From: Gemmatimonadota bacterium
GTDB lineage: Bacteria > Gemmatimonadota > Gemmatimonadetes > Longimicrobiales > Gaopeijiaceae
DNA length: 64,000 nucleotides
Assembly: GCA_028875075.1 (NCBI GenBank)
Contig: JAPPGF010000007.1
Coordinates: 1 to 64,000 of the forward strand
Direction: 5' to 3'
Under the pieces are notes generated by a model. That model did not search any database. It was not told where the DNA came from and worked only from the letters and a program-made list of their open reading frames with translations. Numbering within the stretch: the stretch's first letter is position 1; every line of letters begins with the position of its first letter. This document shows, piece by piece, positions 15,804 through 22,810 of this stretch. Position numbers and translations under genes: made by a program.

Positions 15804-16243
15804 GCACGGCCACGGAGAGGTATTGACACCGTTGTGACGAGATAGGAACCCTCGCGGCGCGGGCCCTGAGAGAATGGCCCGCTCGCCCGCACCCGCAGGT
15901 CCCACGGTAGCGAGCCCGTGTAGGTCGCCGGCTCGGGCAACGCATAGGTCGGCGCGAAGCCGCGCCGGATGGCTTCAGCGAGAGCCAGGAGCTCGGCCCA
16001 GGACGTTGACCCGCGTCCGTCCTGTACGGCGACGTCGATGTTCAGCAGCGGCCGTATCTCGGTCCTGGCCGGCTCACCGATGTTCGACCGCTCGGTCGGG
16101 CCGCCGATCAAGTCCCAGCGCAGCCACGGGCGCGGCGGCGTCGGCTTGAACATGGACCCCGGCACGTAGACGAGCGGGCTCCCCGGTAGGTTGAGCTCGC
16201 CCAGGCGAGCGGCCAGAGAGGCGTCGACGTCGACAAGCGTCAT
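15800..16243 (-). CDS. Phage tail-terminator/head-completion-like protein
   Basis: 147 residues, directly after the gp10-like gene with a 4-bp overlap. Size, position and a pattern of beta strands (PLLNIDVAVQD, YLVTTVSIPLRG) fit the tail-terminator (gpU/DUF3168/DUF4128-like) slot that closes head-neck modules in siphophages. The family assignment is by position and composition, not by a diagnostic motif. In a tail-less element it would be the last self-made part and the contact for a borrowed tail. Confidence 0.5.
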   Translation of the reverse strand: MTLVDVDASLAARLGELNLPGSPLVYVPGSMFKPTPPRPWLRWDLIGGPTERSNIGEPARTEIRPLLNIDVAVQDGRGSTSWAELLALAEAIRRGFAPTYALPEPATYTGSLPWDLRVRASGPFSQGPRREGSYLVTTVSIPLRGRA

Positions 16244-16569
16244 CGGCCGAGCCGAGCCAGGACGGTACGAACAATCTCATGCCAGCCGGCCCGCGTGAGA
16301 GCGACCGAGCGGCGATGTGTCGGGTGGCCGTGCTCGACCGGGGCGGCGTAGAACTTATCCGTCGCCACGTGCCAGACGTCGGGCTCCACTTCCTCATTTG
16401 TCCACGAGTCGCGCAGCTCGCCCGTCTCCACGGGCTGGCCGGGCGAGCCGGTGACGGCTGAGCCCTCGACTATGGAGTCGTGGACCTCGTCGGCAGCCCC
16501 CTCGGCCACGTCGCGAGTGCGGCGCTCCAGCCGTGCGGCGAACCGTTCGAGGTCGGAGCCGAAGCTCAT
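16240..16569 (-). CDS. HK97 gp10-like neck protein
   Basis: 109 residues. The sequence TGSPGQPVETGELRDSW followed by YAAPVEHGH is typical of HK97 gp10-family proteins, which act at the head-tail junction. It overlaps the portal gene upstream and the next gene downstream by 4 bp each. The family call is moderately strong because the VDTGxLRxSW and AxxVExG elements are both present. Confidence 0.7.
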   Translation of the reverse strand: MSFGSDLERFAARLERRTRDVAEGAADEVHDSIVEGSAVTGSPGQPVETGELRDSWTNEEVEPDVWHVATDKFYAAPVEHGHPTHRRSVALTRAGWHEIVRTVLARLGR

Positions 16570-17585
16570 TCCGTCAGCACCCCGGATACGGCTGCTGCCT
16601 GCTGAATCTCCATGCCACCGGCCACGAGCCGTTGGAATGCCTGAGCTCGGCCGGCTAGGTCATGCGCCCACAGCCCGCCGAAGTCGAGGCGGACGGTCAT
16701 CTCCAGCTTGTCGACGATCTCTTCCACCAGGACGCGCCCCAAGGGCTCGGCCTGGCCCATGACGAACCTCCTCCACGCCTCCCGCTGGCTTGTGCCGTCC
16801 GCGTCGCTCACGAGCGAGAGCGGGACAGCGCACGCGGCGAGCACCTGCGCGAACGTGTCACGTCGGAGCTCCGCGAGCTCGGCCGGCGGCTCGGGCCCGA
16901 TGCGTTGCTGTCGCCAGTCCGAGCGGGGTGCGGCTCCGGGACCCTCGCCCCACCCGGCGGCGGTCGTGCGCAAGAGCAGCCCCCGGCCCTCGCCCTTGGC
17001 CAGATCGGCGCGGAGCTCGTCCAGCCGCGCCTCGTCGCCATCGGCCGGGATCGGGATAATCCGACTCACAGCCCCGCCGGCTTCGTCCGCCAGGCCGCGC
17101 TCTAGTGCCCCTGCGAGCCGCCCGGTAGCCGCAGCCCGCCCCATCGGTCCCACGCCGCTCCAGGGGCGCGCAGCGTCGCTGGAGTAGCGCATGTGGACCA
17201 CACCGGCGGCTGGGACCCGGTGGCGCTCCGTGTTGGCCGGGCCTGCGTGTTCGACATCGTAGATCCATGTCTCTGGATCGATGCCGCCGTTTATCGTCCA
17301 CGCGCTTGCGCGTTGCAGGTCCGGCTCGCCGTCCTGCACCCGGATCCGGTAGACCGCCTCGCCGTAGCGGATGAGGTCACGCACTGCTTCGCTCCACCAC
17401 GCGGGCGACAGCACCGTGTCCTCGGGCTCCACTCGCGCGGCCGCGAACGCGCCCGCCCACACACCAGCCGCACTCTCTAGCGCAGCTGTCTGCGCAGCGT
17501 CGATCACCTTCCCCTGGGCGGCCTCCAGCAGCGCCGAAGAGACAATCGAACTGTAGCTCTGGCGCTTCTCCCACGGCCACCTCAT
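16566..17585 (-). CDS. Phage portal protein (HK97/SPP1-type)
   Basis: About 339 residues. Portal features are visible: WWSEAVRDLIRYGEAVYRI near residue 60, then HMRYSSDAARPWSGVGPMGRAAATG and, near the C-terminus, VLAACAVPLSLVSDADGTSQREAWRRF and EEIVDKLEMTVRLDF. The portal forms the dodecameric DNA-entry ring and docks the terminase. I chose the ATG at 17585 because it overlaps the connector stop by 4 bp; the upstream open extension is not portal-like. It is shorter than many portals (about 400), and it follows the capsid and protease rather than preceding them. Confidence 0.82.
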   Translation of the reverse strand: MRWPWEKRQSYSSIVSSALLEAAQGKVIDAAQTAALESAAGVWAGAFAAARVEPEDTVLSPAWWSEAVRDLIRYGEAVYRIRVQDGEPDLQRASAWTINGGIDPETWIYDVEHAGPANTERHRVPAAGVVHMRYSSDAARPWSGVGPMGRAAATGRLAGALERGLADEAGGAVSRIIPIPADGDEARLDELRADLAKGEGRGLLLRTTAAGWGEGPGAAPRSDWRQQRIGPEPPAELAELRRDTFAQVLAACAVPLSLVSDADGTSQREAWRRFVMGQAEPLGRVLVEEIVDKLEMTVRLDFGGLWAHDLAGRAQAFQRLVAGGMEIQQAAAVSGVLTE

Positions 17586-17938
17586 GCCACGACCCCGGCC
17601 CGGATGTCCCTGTACTGCGAGAGCACGGAGTACGCCCCGCTCCGGTGGAACCACGCGGCCGGCGAGCTCAGCGTAAGCGACTCGTCACCGATCCGGCGAC
17701 GTGTCTCGGCACCGCTGCCGACGTCGAGCAAGTAGGCCACCCCTCGAACTACTGCCTCGTCGCGTAGGGCGTCGGGCGCGCCGGGCGCGTAGAGCTCGAT
17801 GCGTGCGGAGACGGCGGCGGCGATCTGTTTCAGCCGGGCGTCACCGCCTACTGACTCGGTGAGCCCGAGGAGCTCTTTCAGTCTGGCAACGGCCGTGTCG
17901 GCCGCCGCCGGGGTCGTCGGCCACGGCGAGAGCGCCAT
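17582..17938 (-). CDS. Head-tail connector (gp6-like) protein
   Basis: 118 residues, largely helical (AAADTAVARLKELLGLTES, RLKQIAAAVSARIELYAPG, RDEAVVRGVAYLLD), the usual pattern of HK97 gp6/gp15-like connector proteins that extend the portal ring. It ends with SLTLSSPAAWFHRSGAYSVLSQYR, where a Ser adjacent to the packed core is common in this family. It directly abuts the protease stop and overlaps the portal start. Confidence 0.65.
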   Translation of the reverse strand: MALSPWPTTPAAADTAVARLKELLGLTESVGGDARLKQIAAAVSARIELYAPGAPDALRDEAVVRGVAYLLDVGSGAETRRRIGDESLTLSSPAAWFHRSGAYSVLSQYRDIRAGVVA

Positions 17939-18913
17939 TTACAACATCCCGAGCAGCATGAGTCGCCGGGCTTCGTCTTGGTCGACGGCGCGATCCTCGG
18001 CGGCGATCTCGGCCTCGGGCCAGCCCTCGCGTTGGTCGGTGGTCCCCACCAGGATCGCCCTCGTCGCCGCGCTCGAGTACACGTTGATCAGTTCGTCGCC
18101 GTCCGTGATCTGGTCGAACTCCGATGCCGCCTCGTCGATCAGCGGCCGGACGATCACCGGGACCGAGCCCGCCAGCTCCGCGACGTCACGGCCGACCGTG
18201 GTGTCGGGAAGATCGATCTCGACGTCCAGACCGGCATCGGTCTTCCGGATGCGCATGGTGCCGCGTGACGTCGCCGCCAGCGGCCCGCCGTAGTCCTTGA
18301 ACACCGCGATCAAGCGGTCGGCCTGTAGCGCCTCGTCGAAGGCCGTCGCGTCGAACTCCACCGTCTGGCACGCCCCGGTCTGGCACTCGCACTCGAGGCG
18401 GGACCCGAACGGGATCGAGCCCCGGAGCGTCCCGGCCTGGCGCGTCTCGCGGGTCTCGACCGAGGTGCCGGTGTAGGCCGGCGTGCGCACGATGCCGACA
18501 CCGGAGAGATCAACGTGTTCGAGCACGCGCACGTTGCCATCCGTCCGCTCCTCCCGCGCATGGAACTCGACCGACAGACCCCGGAGCGTCCCGCGCCGGA
18601 TCTCGTCGAGCGTGCGGTCGACCAGGGGCAGCTCAGGAAGTGGATCTGTGGACAGCTCGAGCCCGCGCTCGGTCTCCCGCAGGTCGAGCCCGCCGCCCGG
18701 GGAGTAGGCGATCACCCGGGTGCGGTCGTGGCCCACGTCCAGCCACCGCGTCCGCGCCTCCCCGAGCCCGAAGGCCCCGGGCTCGAACCGCTCCGGACGG
18801 CCGCAGCGGGTGGCCGTGCATACCTCGGCGAACGGGAGCGCGAGCCCCTCGATGCGTCGGCCGGCCACCCGCAGCTCGGCCTGATCGGTGGAGCGCCTCT
18901 CTATCTTCGTCAC
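17939..18913 (-). CDS. Prohead protease with a duplicated, degenerate second domain
   Basis: 324 residues, about twice the size of the family core. The first domain (residues 15-150) shows LALPFAEV, ERFEPGAFG, the catalytic His region WLDVGHDR and the Ser region RGTLRGLSVEF, as in HK97 U35/S78 proteases. The second domain (about 170-300) repeats the fold pattern (FKDYGGPLAATSRGTMRIRK, then GLDVEIDLPDTTVGRD) but lacks the His and Ser motifs. It also carries a CECQTGAC cluster at the junction. It starts with GTG overlapping the capsid stop by 4 bp, so the protease is translated after the capsid. Confidence 0.8.
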   Translation of the reverse strand: MTKIERRSTDQAELRVAGRRIEGLALPFAEVCTATRCGRPERFEPGAFGLGEARTRWLDVGHDRTRVIAYSPGGGLDLRETERGLELSTDPLPELPLVDRTLDEIRRGTLRGLSVEFHAREERTDGNVRVLEHVDLSGVGIVRTPAYTGTSVETRETRQAGTLRGSIPFGSRLECECQTGACQTVEFDATAFDEALQADRLIAVFKDYGGPLAATSRGTMRIRKTDAGLDVEIDLPDTTVGRDVAELAGSVPVIVRPLIDEAASEFDQITDGDELINVYSSAATRAILVGTTDQREGWPEAEIAAEDRAVDQDEARRLMLLGML

Positions 18914-20145
18914 GCTAGGTGGAAGGAGACCTCGGCGATCGAGCCCGAGCGCAGGATGTGGACATCACCGACGAGCTGCAGGGCGGTCACGTGTACTTGG
19001 CCCTGGCGCGCGTTGGTGACCTCGTCGCGGATCAGCCGGACGCCACCCCAGATCGGCATGGCGAGGTCGCGCGAGCGCGCGCCCTTCTTCAGGAGCGCCG
19101 GCTGGTTGTCGCTGGAGGGGTCCGGGATGCGCCCGGAGGTGCGGTAGCCGCCGAGCATGGACGAGCACCACGTGGCCAGCAGCGTGCCGTCCGTGTTGCT
19201 CCTGAACAACTCGTAAAACTTTGCGTTGGTGTTGGTCCCGGTGAGGAGGCGCAGCGCGCCGACCTCGCTGGCATAGCGGCCATCGATGCCGTGCTCCACG
19301 ATTGCCGAGACCGCGCTGACCCACGTCACGACGTCCGTGCCCACGTTCACCGCCGTGAGTTGGTTGAGCAGCCCGTTCAGGTCACCGCCGGAGCCGGACC
19401 CGTTGATCACCTGTTCGTCCATGGTGTTGGCGATCGAGAGCGGGATGTCGGCCCGGAGCGCGTCCTCGATCTGCGGGAACGTCGCCATGTCCTCGTAGCG
19501 GACCGTGAACGATCCCGAGAGCCTCTTCGCGGTGCTGGTCGCGATCGTGAACGCCGCCGCCGTGTTGGGCGCGTCGGCGTCCTTCTCCAGCGCGCTCGAT
19601 GGGGTGGCCGTGGTGAGCACCGGCAGGCTGGCCGTCCCGCTCCCGATCTCGGGCATCTCGACGCCGAGGAAGGCCGCCACGGTGCCCTGGTAGACGTAGG
19701 GTGCGACGGGCTGCGGCATGGTGTCGGTGCCACTCGTCGGCGCTGGCGTGACGGCCCGCTCCTCGCGGGGCTCGAACAGCGCCAGGGGGATCTCGTGCGG
19801 CTCGGTGAGGCTGTACGCCTCGCGCAGCTCCTGCTCCGCGCCTCGCACCTCGCGCCCGCCGATGCAGGCGGCGAGGAACTCGCCCACGTGGGACCGCTTG
19901 AGCAGCGCATGACGCTCCCGGTCCTCGGGCTTGGGATCGGTGATGGCGGTCCGCTTCGCGGCTTCGGCCTCGGCCGCCTCCACCTCCAGCGCCGCCACGC
20001 GCTGAGCGTCGACGTCGCGGAGCTTCCGGCGTAGCTCGGTGAGCTCAGATCCGAGCTCGTCTGTGAGTGTTTCGGCGTCCGCGATCTCGGACATTCGCGT
20101 CCGGAGCTCGGTCGCGCGCACGTCCAGCTTCTGACTCTTGAGCAT
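18910..20145 (-). CDS. HK97-fold major capsid protein
   Basis: 411 residues. An N-terminal coiled-coil delta domain (about residues 1-65: LRTRMSEIADAETLTDELGS) is followed by the cleavage/linker zone and the HK97 core (VAPYVYQGTVAAFLGV, KRLSGSFTVRYEDMA, ADIPLSIANTMDEQVINGSG, SMLGGYRTSG, then WGGVRLIRDEVTNARQGQ). The coiled coil fits self-scaffolding, so no separate scaffold gene is needed. I chose the ATG at 20145 rather than 20160, because the upstream codons lie inside a terminator-like hairpin and GGGAG sits 8 nt before it. Confidence 0.87.
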   Translation of the reverse strand: MLKSQKLDVRATELRTRMSEIADAETLTDELGSELTELRRKLRDVDAQRVAALEVEAAEAEAAKRTAITDPKPEDRERHALLKRSHVGEFLAACIGGREVRGAEQELREAYSLTEPHEIPLALFEPREERAVTPAPTSGTDTMPQPVAPYVYQGTVAAFLGVEMPEIGSGTASLPVLTTATPSSALEKDADAPNTAAAFTIATSTAKRLSGSFTVRYEDMATFPQIEDALRADIPLSIANTMDEQVINGSGSGGDLNGLLNQLTAVNVGTDVVTWVSAVSAIVEHGIDGRYASEVGALRLLTGTNTNAKFYELFRSNTDGTLLATWCSSMLGGYRTSGRIPDPSSDNQPALLKKGARSRDLAMPIWGGVRLIRDEVTNARQGQVHVTALQLVGDVHILRSGSIAEVSFHLA

Positions 20146-20146
20146 G

Positions 20147-20175
20147 AAAAAAGCTCCCATCGTCTGTGGGAGCTT
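20147..20175 (-). promoter_or_regulatory. Terminator-like hairpin covering the capsid ribosome-binding site
   Basis: On the minus strand AAGCTCCCA (20167-20175) pairs perfectly with TGGGAGCTT (20151-20159) around a 7-nt loop, and T residues continue to the capsid ATG at 20145. The 3' arm contains GGGAG, the only Shine-Dalgarno for the capsid gene. The element can therefore stop transcription and block initiation of the head genes at once, unless relieved by antitermination or a helper factor (inference). Confidence 0.65.
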
Positions 20176-20329
20176 CGGACGTGCGGCCGGGTGCCCCCTG
20201 CTACTAAGGCACCGGCGGCAGGGGCCAGCGCATTGCGCCGCCCCCCGCTCTTGCCCCGCATTGCGGCGACCGGAGATACCAATTTAGGTGATCTTGTGCA
20301 CGCGTGCCAATGCGGGCGCGGCCCGGTAG

Positions 20330-20338
20330 TGGTACAGT
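20330..20338 (+). promoter_or_regulatory. Possible extended -10 promoter for the inverted gene
   Basis: TGGTACAGT is an extended -10 (TGn plus TACAGT) on the plus strand, 122 bp before the small plus-strand gene. No -35 hexamer is evident, which extended -10 promoters can lack. Confidence 0.35.
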
Positions 20339-20400
20339 TTGGATCGGCGGAAAGGAGAACCAGCGTTGTAGAGCACCACGACTAACCCCGAGAGAAGCAA

Positions 20401-20428
20401 CGGGCATCCGGTGGCCGCCGGATGCCCG
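20401..20428 (+). repeat. Perfect 11-bp hairpin in the leader of the inverted gene
   Basis: CGGGCATCCGG and CCGGATGCCCG are exact inverted repeats around a 6-nt loop, 32 bp upstream of the ATG at 20461. No T-run follows on either strand, so it is more likely a regulator-binding site or leader structure than a terminator. Confidence 0.5.
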
Positions 20429-20460
20429 CCTGAACTCGACACCGAAGAGGAGACCTTCAA

Positions 20461-20778
20461 ATGCCGAGAATCGGGAACGAAGATGATCGTCCCATCATAG
20501 GGTTCCGTATGCCTGACCCCGAACCCGACCCACCAACGCCAGAGCTAGACCCTGTCATCGGTGGCATGCTCAGCGTCGTCACATACATGCTGTGCAAGAT
20601 CACCGCCTCATTGGCCCCCCAAGGATACATGCGCAACCTAGAACGAGCGCTAGGAGCCTCCCTAGAAGCGATAAAACCGCTTGCAGAACAAGACGACTGG
20701 CGCCGCGGCCAGATGTATGCCCTTCGTGGCCTGCTCAAGAGTGTACGAAAGATTGAGCGCCGGGAGGCAGACGGTTAA
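20461..20778 (+). CDS. Inverted small cargo gene of unknown function
   Basis: 105 residues, the only plus-strand gene in the element, set between HNH and capsid and converging with HNH by 4 bp. A good GAGGAG Shine-Dalgarno precedes the ATG. The protein has an acidic Pro-rich stretch (PDPEPDPPTPELDP), then a helical domain (LSVVTYMLCKITASLAPQGY, ALGASLEAIKPLAEQDDW) and a basic end. Codon use differs from neighbours, with many CTA, ATA and AAC codons, suggesting separate acquisition. I recognise no family. Its layout, with its own promoter-like site and hairpin, fits a moron-type accessory gene such as anti-phage or helper-interference cargo, which is inference. Confidence 0.65.
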   Translation: MPRIGNEDDRPIIGFRMPDPEPDPPTPELDPVIGGMLSVVTYMLCKITASLAPQGYMRNLERALGASLEAIKPLAEQDDWRRGQMYALRGLLKSVRKIERREADG

Positions 20779-21056
20779 GCGGCCCCCTCGGGTTTCGGGT
20801 GCATGAACGCCCGCCATGCCCGGCGCTCCGGGTCGCTGGCTCTGTCGCGGTGCACTTCGATGTGGCAGCTCCGGCAGAGCGTTCTCAGCGAAAATAGGTC
20901 GTGTCGCCCCGACTCGGGCGGGCCGTGCTCGTGGTGCACCTCCAGCCGCCCCGGCCGCCCGCACTCGGTGCAGCGCCACCCATCGCGGTCGAGCACCCGC
21001 CGGCGGATGTGATCCCACTGAGCCCCGGCCAGATCCGGACGGGCTCGGCGCGGCAC
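20775..21056 (-). CDS. HNH endonuclease of the packaging module
   Basis: 93 residues. It has CTECG, then LEVHHEHGPPESG, LRTLCRSCHIEVHRDR: the two CxxC zinc knuckles and the HH...H core of the HNH family. HNH proteins beside TerL are required for specific genome cleavage by cos-type HK97-like packaging machines. A GTG start shares bases with the TerL stop (TAGTG), so translation is coupled. No recognisable small terminase gene accompanies it. Confidence 0.82.
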   Translation of the reverse strand: MPRRARPDLAGAQWDHIRRRVLDRDGWRCTECGRPGRLEVHHEHGPPESGRHDLFSLRTLCRSCHIEVHRDRASDPERRAWRAFMHPKPEGAA

Positions 21057-22543
21057 TAGATGGCCCCCAGGTAGACGGGCCCGGCCCGCTGCCCACCCGC
21101 TCGAACGAACGCGCCAGCCGCCAGCACGAGGGCTGCCGCTACATCATCCCTCGACCGATTCGGGTCGGCCTTCCTCATCTTCGTGTTGCCGTGGGCATCG
21201 TTCACCACGAGCGCCACCGCCAGCGACGTGGTAAGCAGGTCGCGTCCTTCCGCCACGGTGAGAGGGCCATCCAGCGCCACCCGACGCAGGAAGCCTATGT
21301 CCTCGTTCGCTTCGCTCCATAGGCCCTTGCGCAGATCAAGAGCGAGACCCGCCGGCACCGCGTCCCTGAGCTCGCCTATCCGGAGCCGGTCGCAGACCAC
21401 CTTCACGGGCACGCCCCAAGCTTCCACGATGGCCCGCCACAGGTCCTCCACCGGCGGCACCCGCTTGCCGGTGCAGAGGAGGAGCTCGCCGGACTCGACC
21501 AGCCGCGCATAGGTTCCACGGGGTACACGGTCGCGCTTCTCCTGCTCGAAGACTTCGGGGATCCCCGGGCAGATAGCCAAGGCCTCGCACCTCCCGCTCT
21601 CCCACACCGCGACCGCCGCGCTCCACGCCCTACTCGCCCCCAGGTCGACCGCGACTATCGGCCGACCCTGCCTCGGGGCCACCGGCCGCGCGAGCACCCG
21701 TTGCCAGTCGTCTACCGTGAGGAGGACCGTGCTCTCGTCGGCCGTCGGAAGATTCAGTCGATACGATAGGAAGCGGGCCTTCTTCCGCTGGTCACCCAGC
21801 GCCTCGTCACGCTCGATCAGCAGTTGCCGGCGGAACTCCGGAGAGATCCTCGACAACGGGTTGACCCGCATGATCTCTCTCGCGGACTGCCACCGATCTC
21901 TGCGACCCTGAAGCGCTTGCACGTAGACCCCCCGCTGGGAGCCGGCCTCCACGAGCTCCGGCCACCAGCCGCCATGAGCCGGAGCCAGCGTGCCGACGAT
22001 CAGGACCTTCAGCCGCGAGTCCGGCTTCCCCACCGCCGTCGCCACCGCATCCCACAGCAGCTCACCCCTCGCCTTCTCATACGCGCCTGGCTCATCCAGA
22101 ATCGCCCACGGGGTACGCAGCAGACCGAAGGCTCCCTTCGCGTTCGAGCTCATCACTCGAACCCGCGTTCGAGTGGCTATGTGCGTGATCGTCGTGGTGG
22201 CCGAGCTGTCGGCAAAGCGGTAGGCGGGATCATCGGAGAGGAAGTCACGCGCCTGCCTCCACACGATCCGGGCTTGCTCTCGGGTCGCCGCGAACAGCAT
22301 CGACTCGCCGCCCTCCTCGAACATCTCGTCTTCCGGTCGAAGTAGTCGGGCGCAGAGCCAGCCGCTCAAGGTCGATTTCCCGTTGGCCCTCGGTATCGAG
22401 AGTACCGCCACGTTCACGTCATCTCGAAGAGCTCCCCGCAGAAACCTCCTCTGGAACGGCTGGAGGGCCAACCTGGATTGGTGACCACCCTCTACGTTCC
22501 CTGGGCTCGGTTTCGGATCAGCCGGTGCCATAAGGCGGGTCAA
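21056..22543 (-). CDS. Phage terminase large subunit
   Basis: 495 residues. The ATPase domain has a Walker A-like SIPRANGKSTLSG (about residue 50), the adenine-binding/C-motif region (FAATREQARIVWRQAR) and Walker B with the catalytic acid in WAILDEPGAYE. The nuclease domain shows IVAVDLGASRAWSA and the distal RSRDDVAAALVLA, the expected acidic clusters of RNase H-like terminase nucleases. A TTG at 22543 overlaps the preceding stop (TTGA), the coupling style of this operon; the ATG at 22531 is the alternative start. Confidence 0.9.
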   Translation of the reverse strand: MTRLMAPADPKPSPGNVEGGHQSRLALQPFQRRFLRGALRDDVNVAVLSIPRANGKSTLSGWLCARLLRPEDEMFEEGGESMLFAATREQARIVWRQARDFLSDDPAYRFADSSATTTITHIATRTRVRVMSSNAKGAFGLLRTPWAILDEPGAYEKARGELLWDAVATAVGKPDSRLKVLIVGTLAPAHGGWWPELVEAGSQRGVYVQALQGRRDRWQSAREIMRVNPLSRISPEFRRQLLIERDEALGDQRKKARFLSYRLNLPTADESTVLLTVDDWQRVLARPVAPRQGRPIVAVDLGASRAWSAAVAVWESGRCEALAICPGIPEVFEQEKRDRVPRGTYARLVESGELLLCTGKRVPPVEDLWRAIVEAWGVPVKVVCDRLRIGELRDAVPAGLALDLRKGLWSEANEDIGFLRRVALDGPLTVAEGRDLLTTSLAVALVVNDAHGNTKMRKADPNRSRDDVAAALVLAAGAFVRAGGQRAGPVYLGAI

Positions 22544-22794
22544 TTGATCGCCTCGATCACGAACAGCGTGCCTGGACCGGAGCCGCGCACCCAGACCCGT
22601 TCACCAGGGTCAGCGACTAGTCGGCCCCACTCTTTGCTGAGGATGATCGGGCCCGGTGCGTCTCCGGAGGGCGCGTTGGCGCTGAATGCCAGCCGCGTCT
22701 CGTAGGCGCTCTGGTTCTGGCAGTTGTACGCGGTCGAGCCGTTCGCCGTGATGCCGGTGACCTCGGTCCACGAGGTCGTTATCGCGTGCTCCAT
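22540..22794 (-). CDS. Small beta-rich phage structural-like protein
   Basis: 84 residues: TTSWTEVTGITANGSTAYNCQ, then SANAPSGDAPGPIILSKEWG and a C-terminal VWVRGSGPGTLFVIEA. The pattern of a short beta-sandwich with an ITANG segment and a final VWVR/FVIE strand recalls small head-decoration or neck proteins of HK97-like phages. It occupies the place where a small terminase would be expected, but has no helix-turn-helix, so I do not call it TerS. Same operon as TerL, with a 4-bp overlap. Confidence 0.5.
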   Translation of the reverse strand: MEHAITTSWTEVTGITANGSTAYNCQNQSAYETRLAFSANAPSGDAPGPIILSKEWGRLVADPGERVWVRGSGPGTLFVIEAIN

Positions 22795-22810
22795 GATGAT
22801 GCCTCGGCTG

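Noticed and set aside
18919-20034. A 371-codon plus-strand open frame antisense to the capsid gene.
   Set aside because: It is the mirror of a GC-rich coding region; its translation is Arg/Ala/Gly-rich without any motif, and the capsid frame is well supported.
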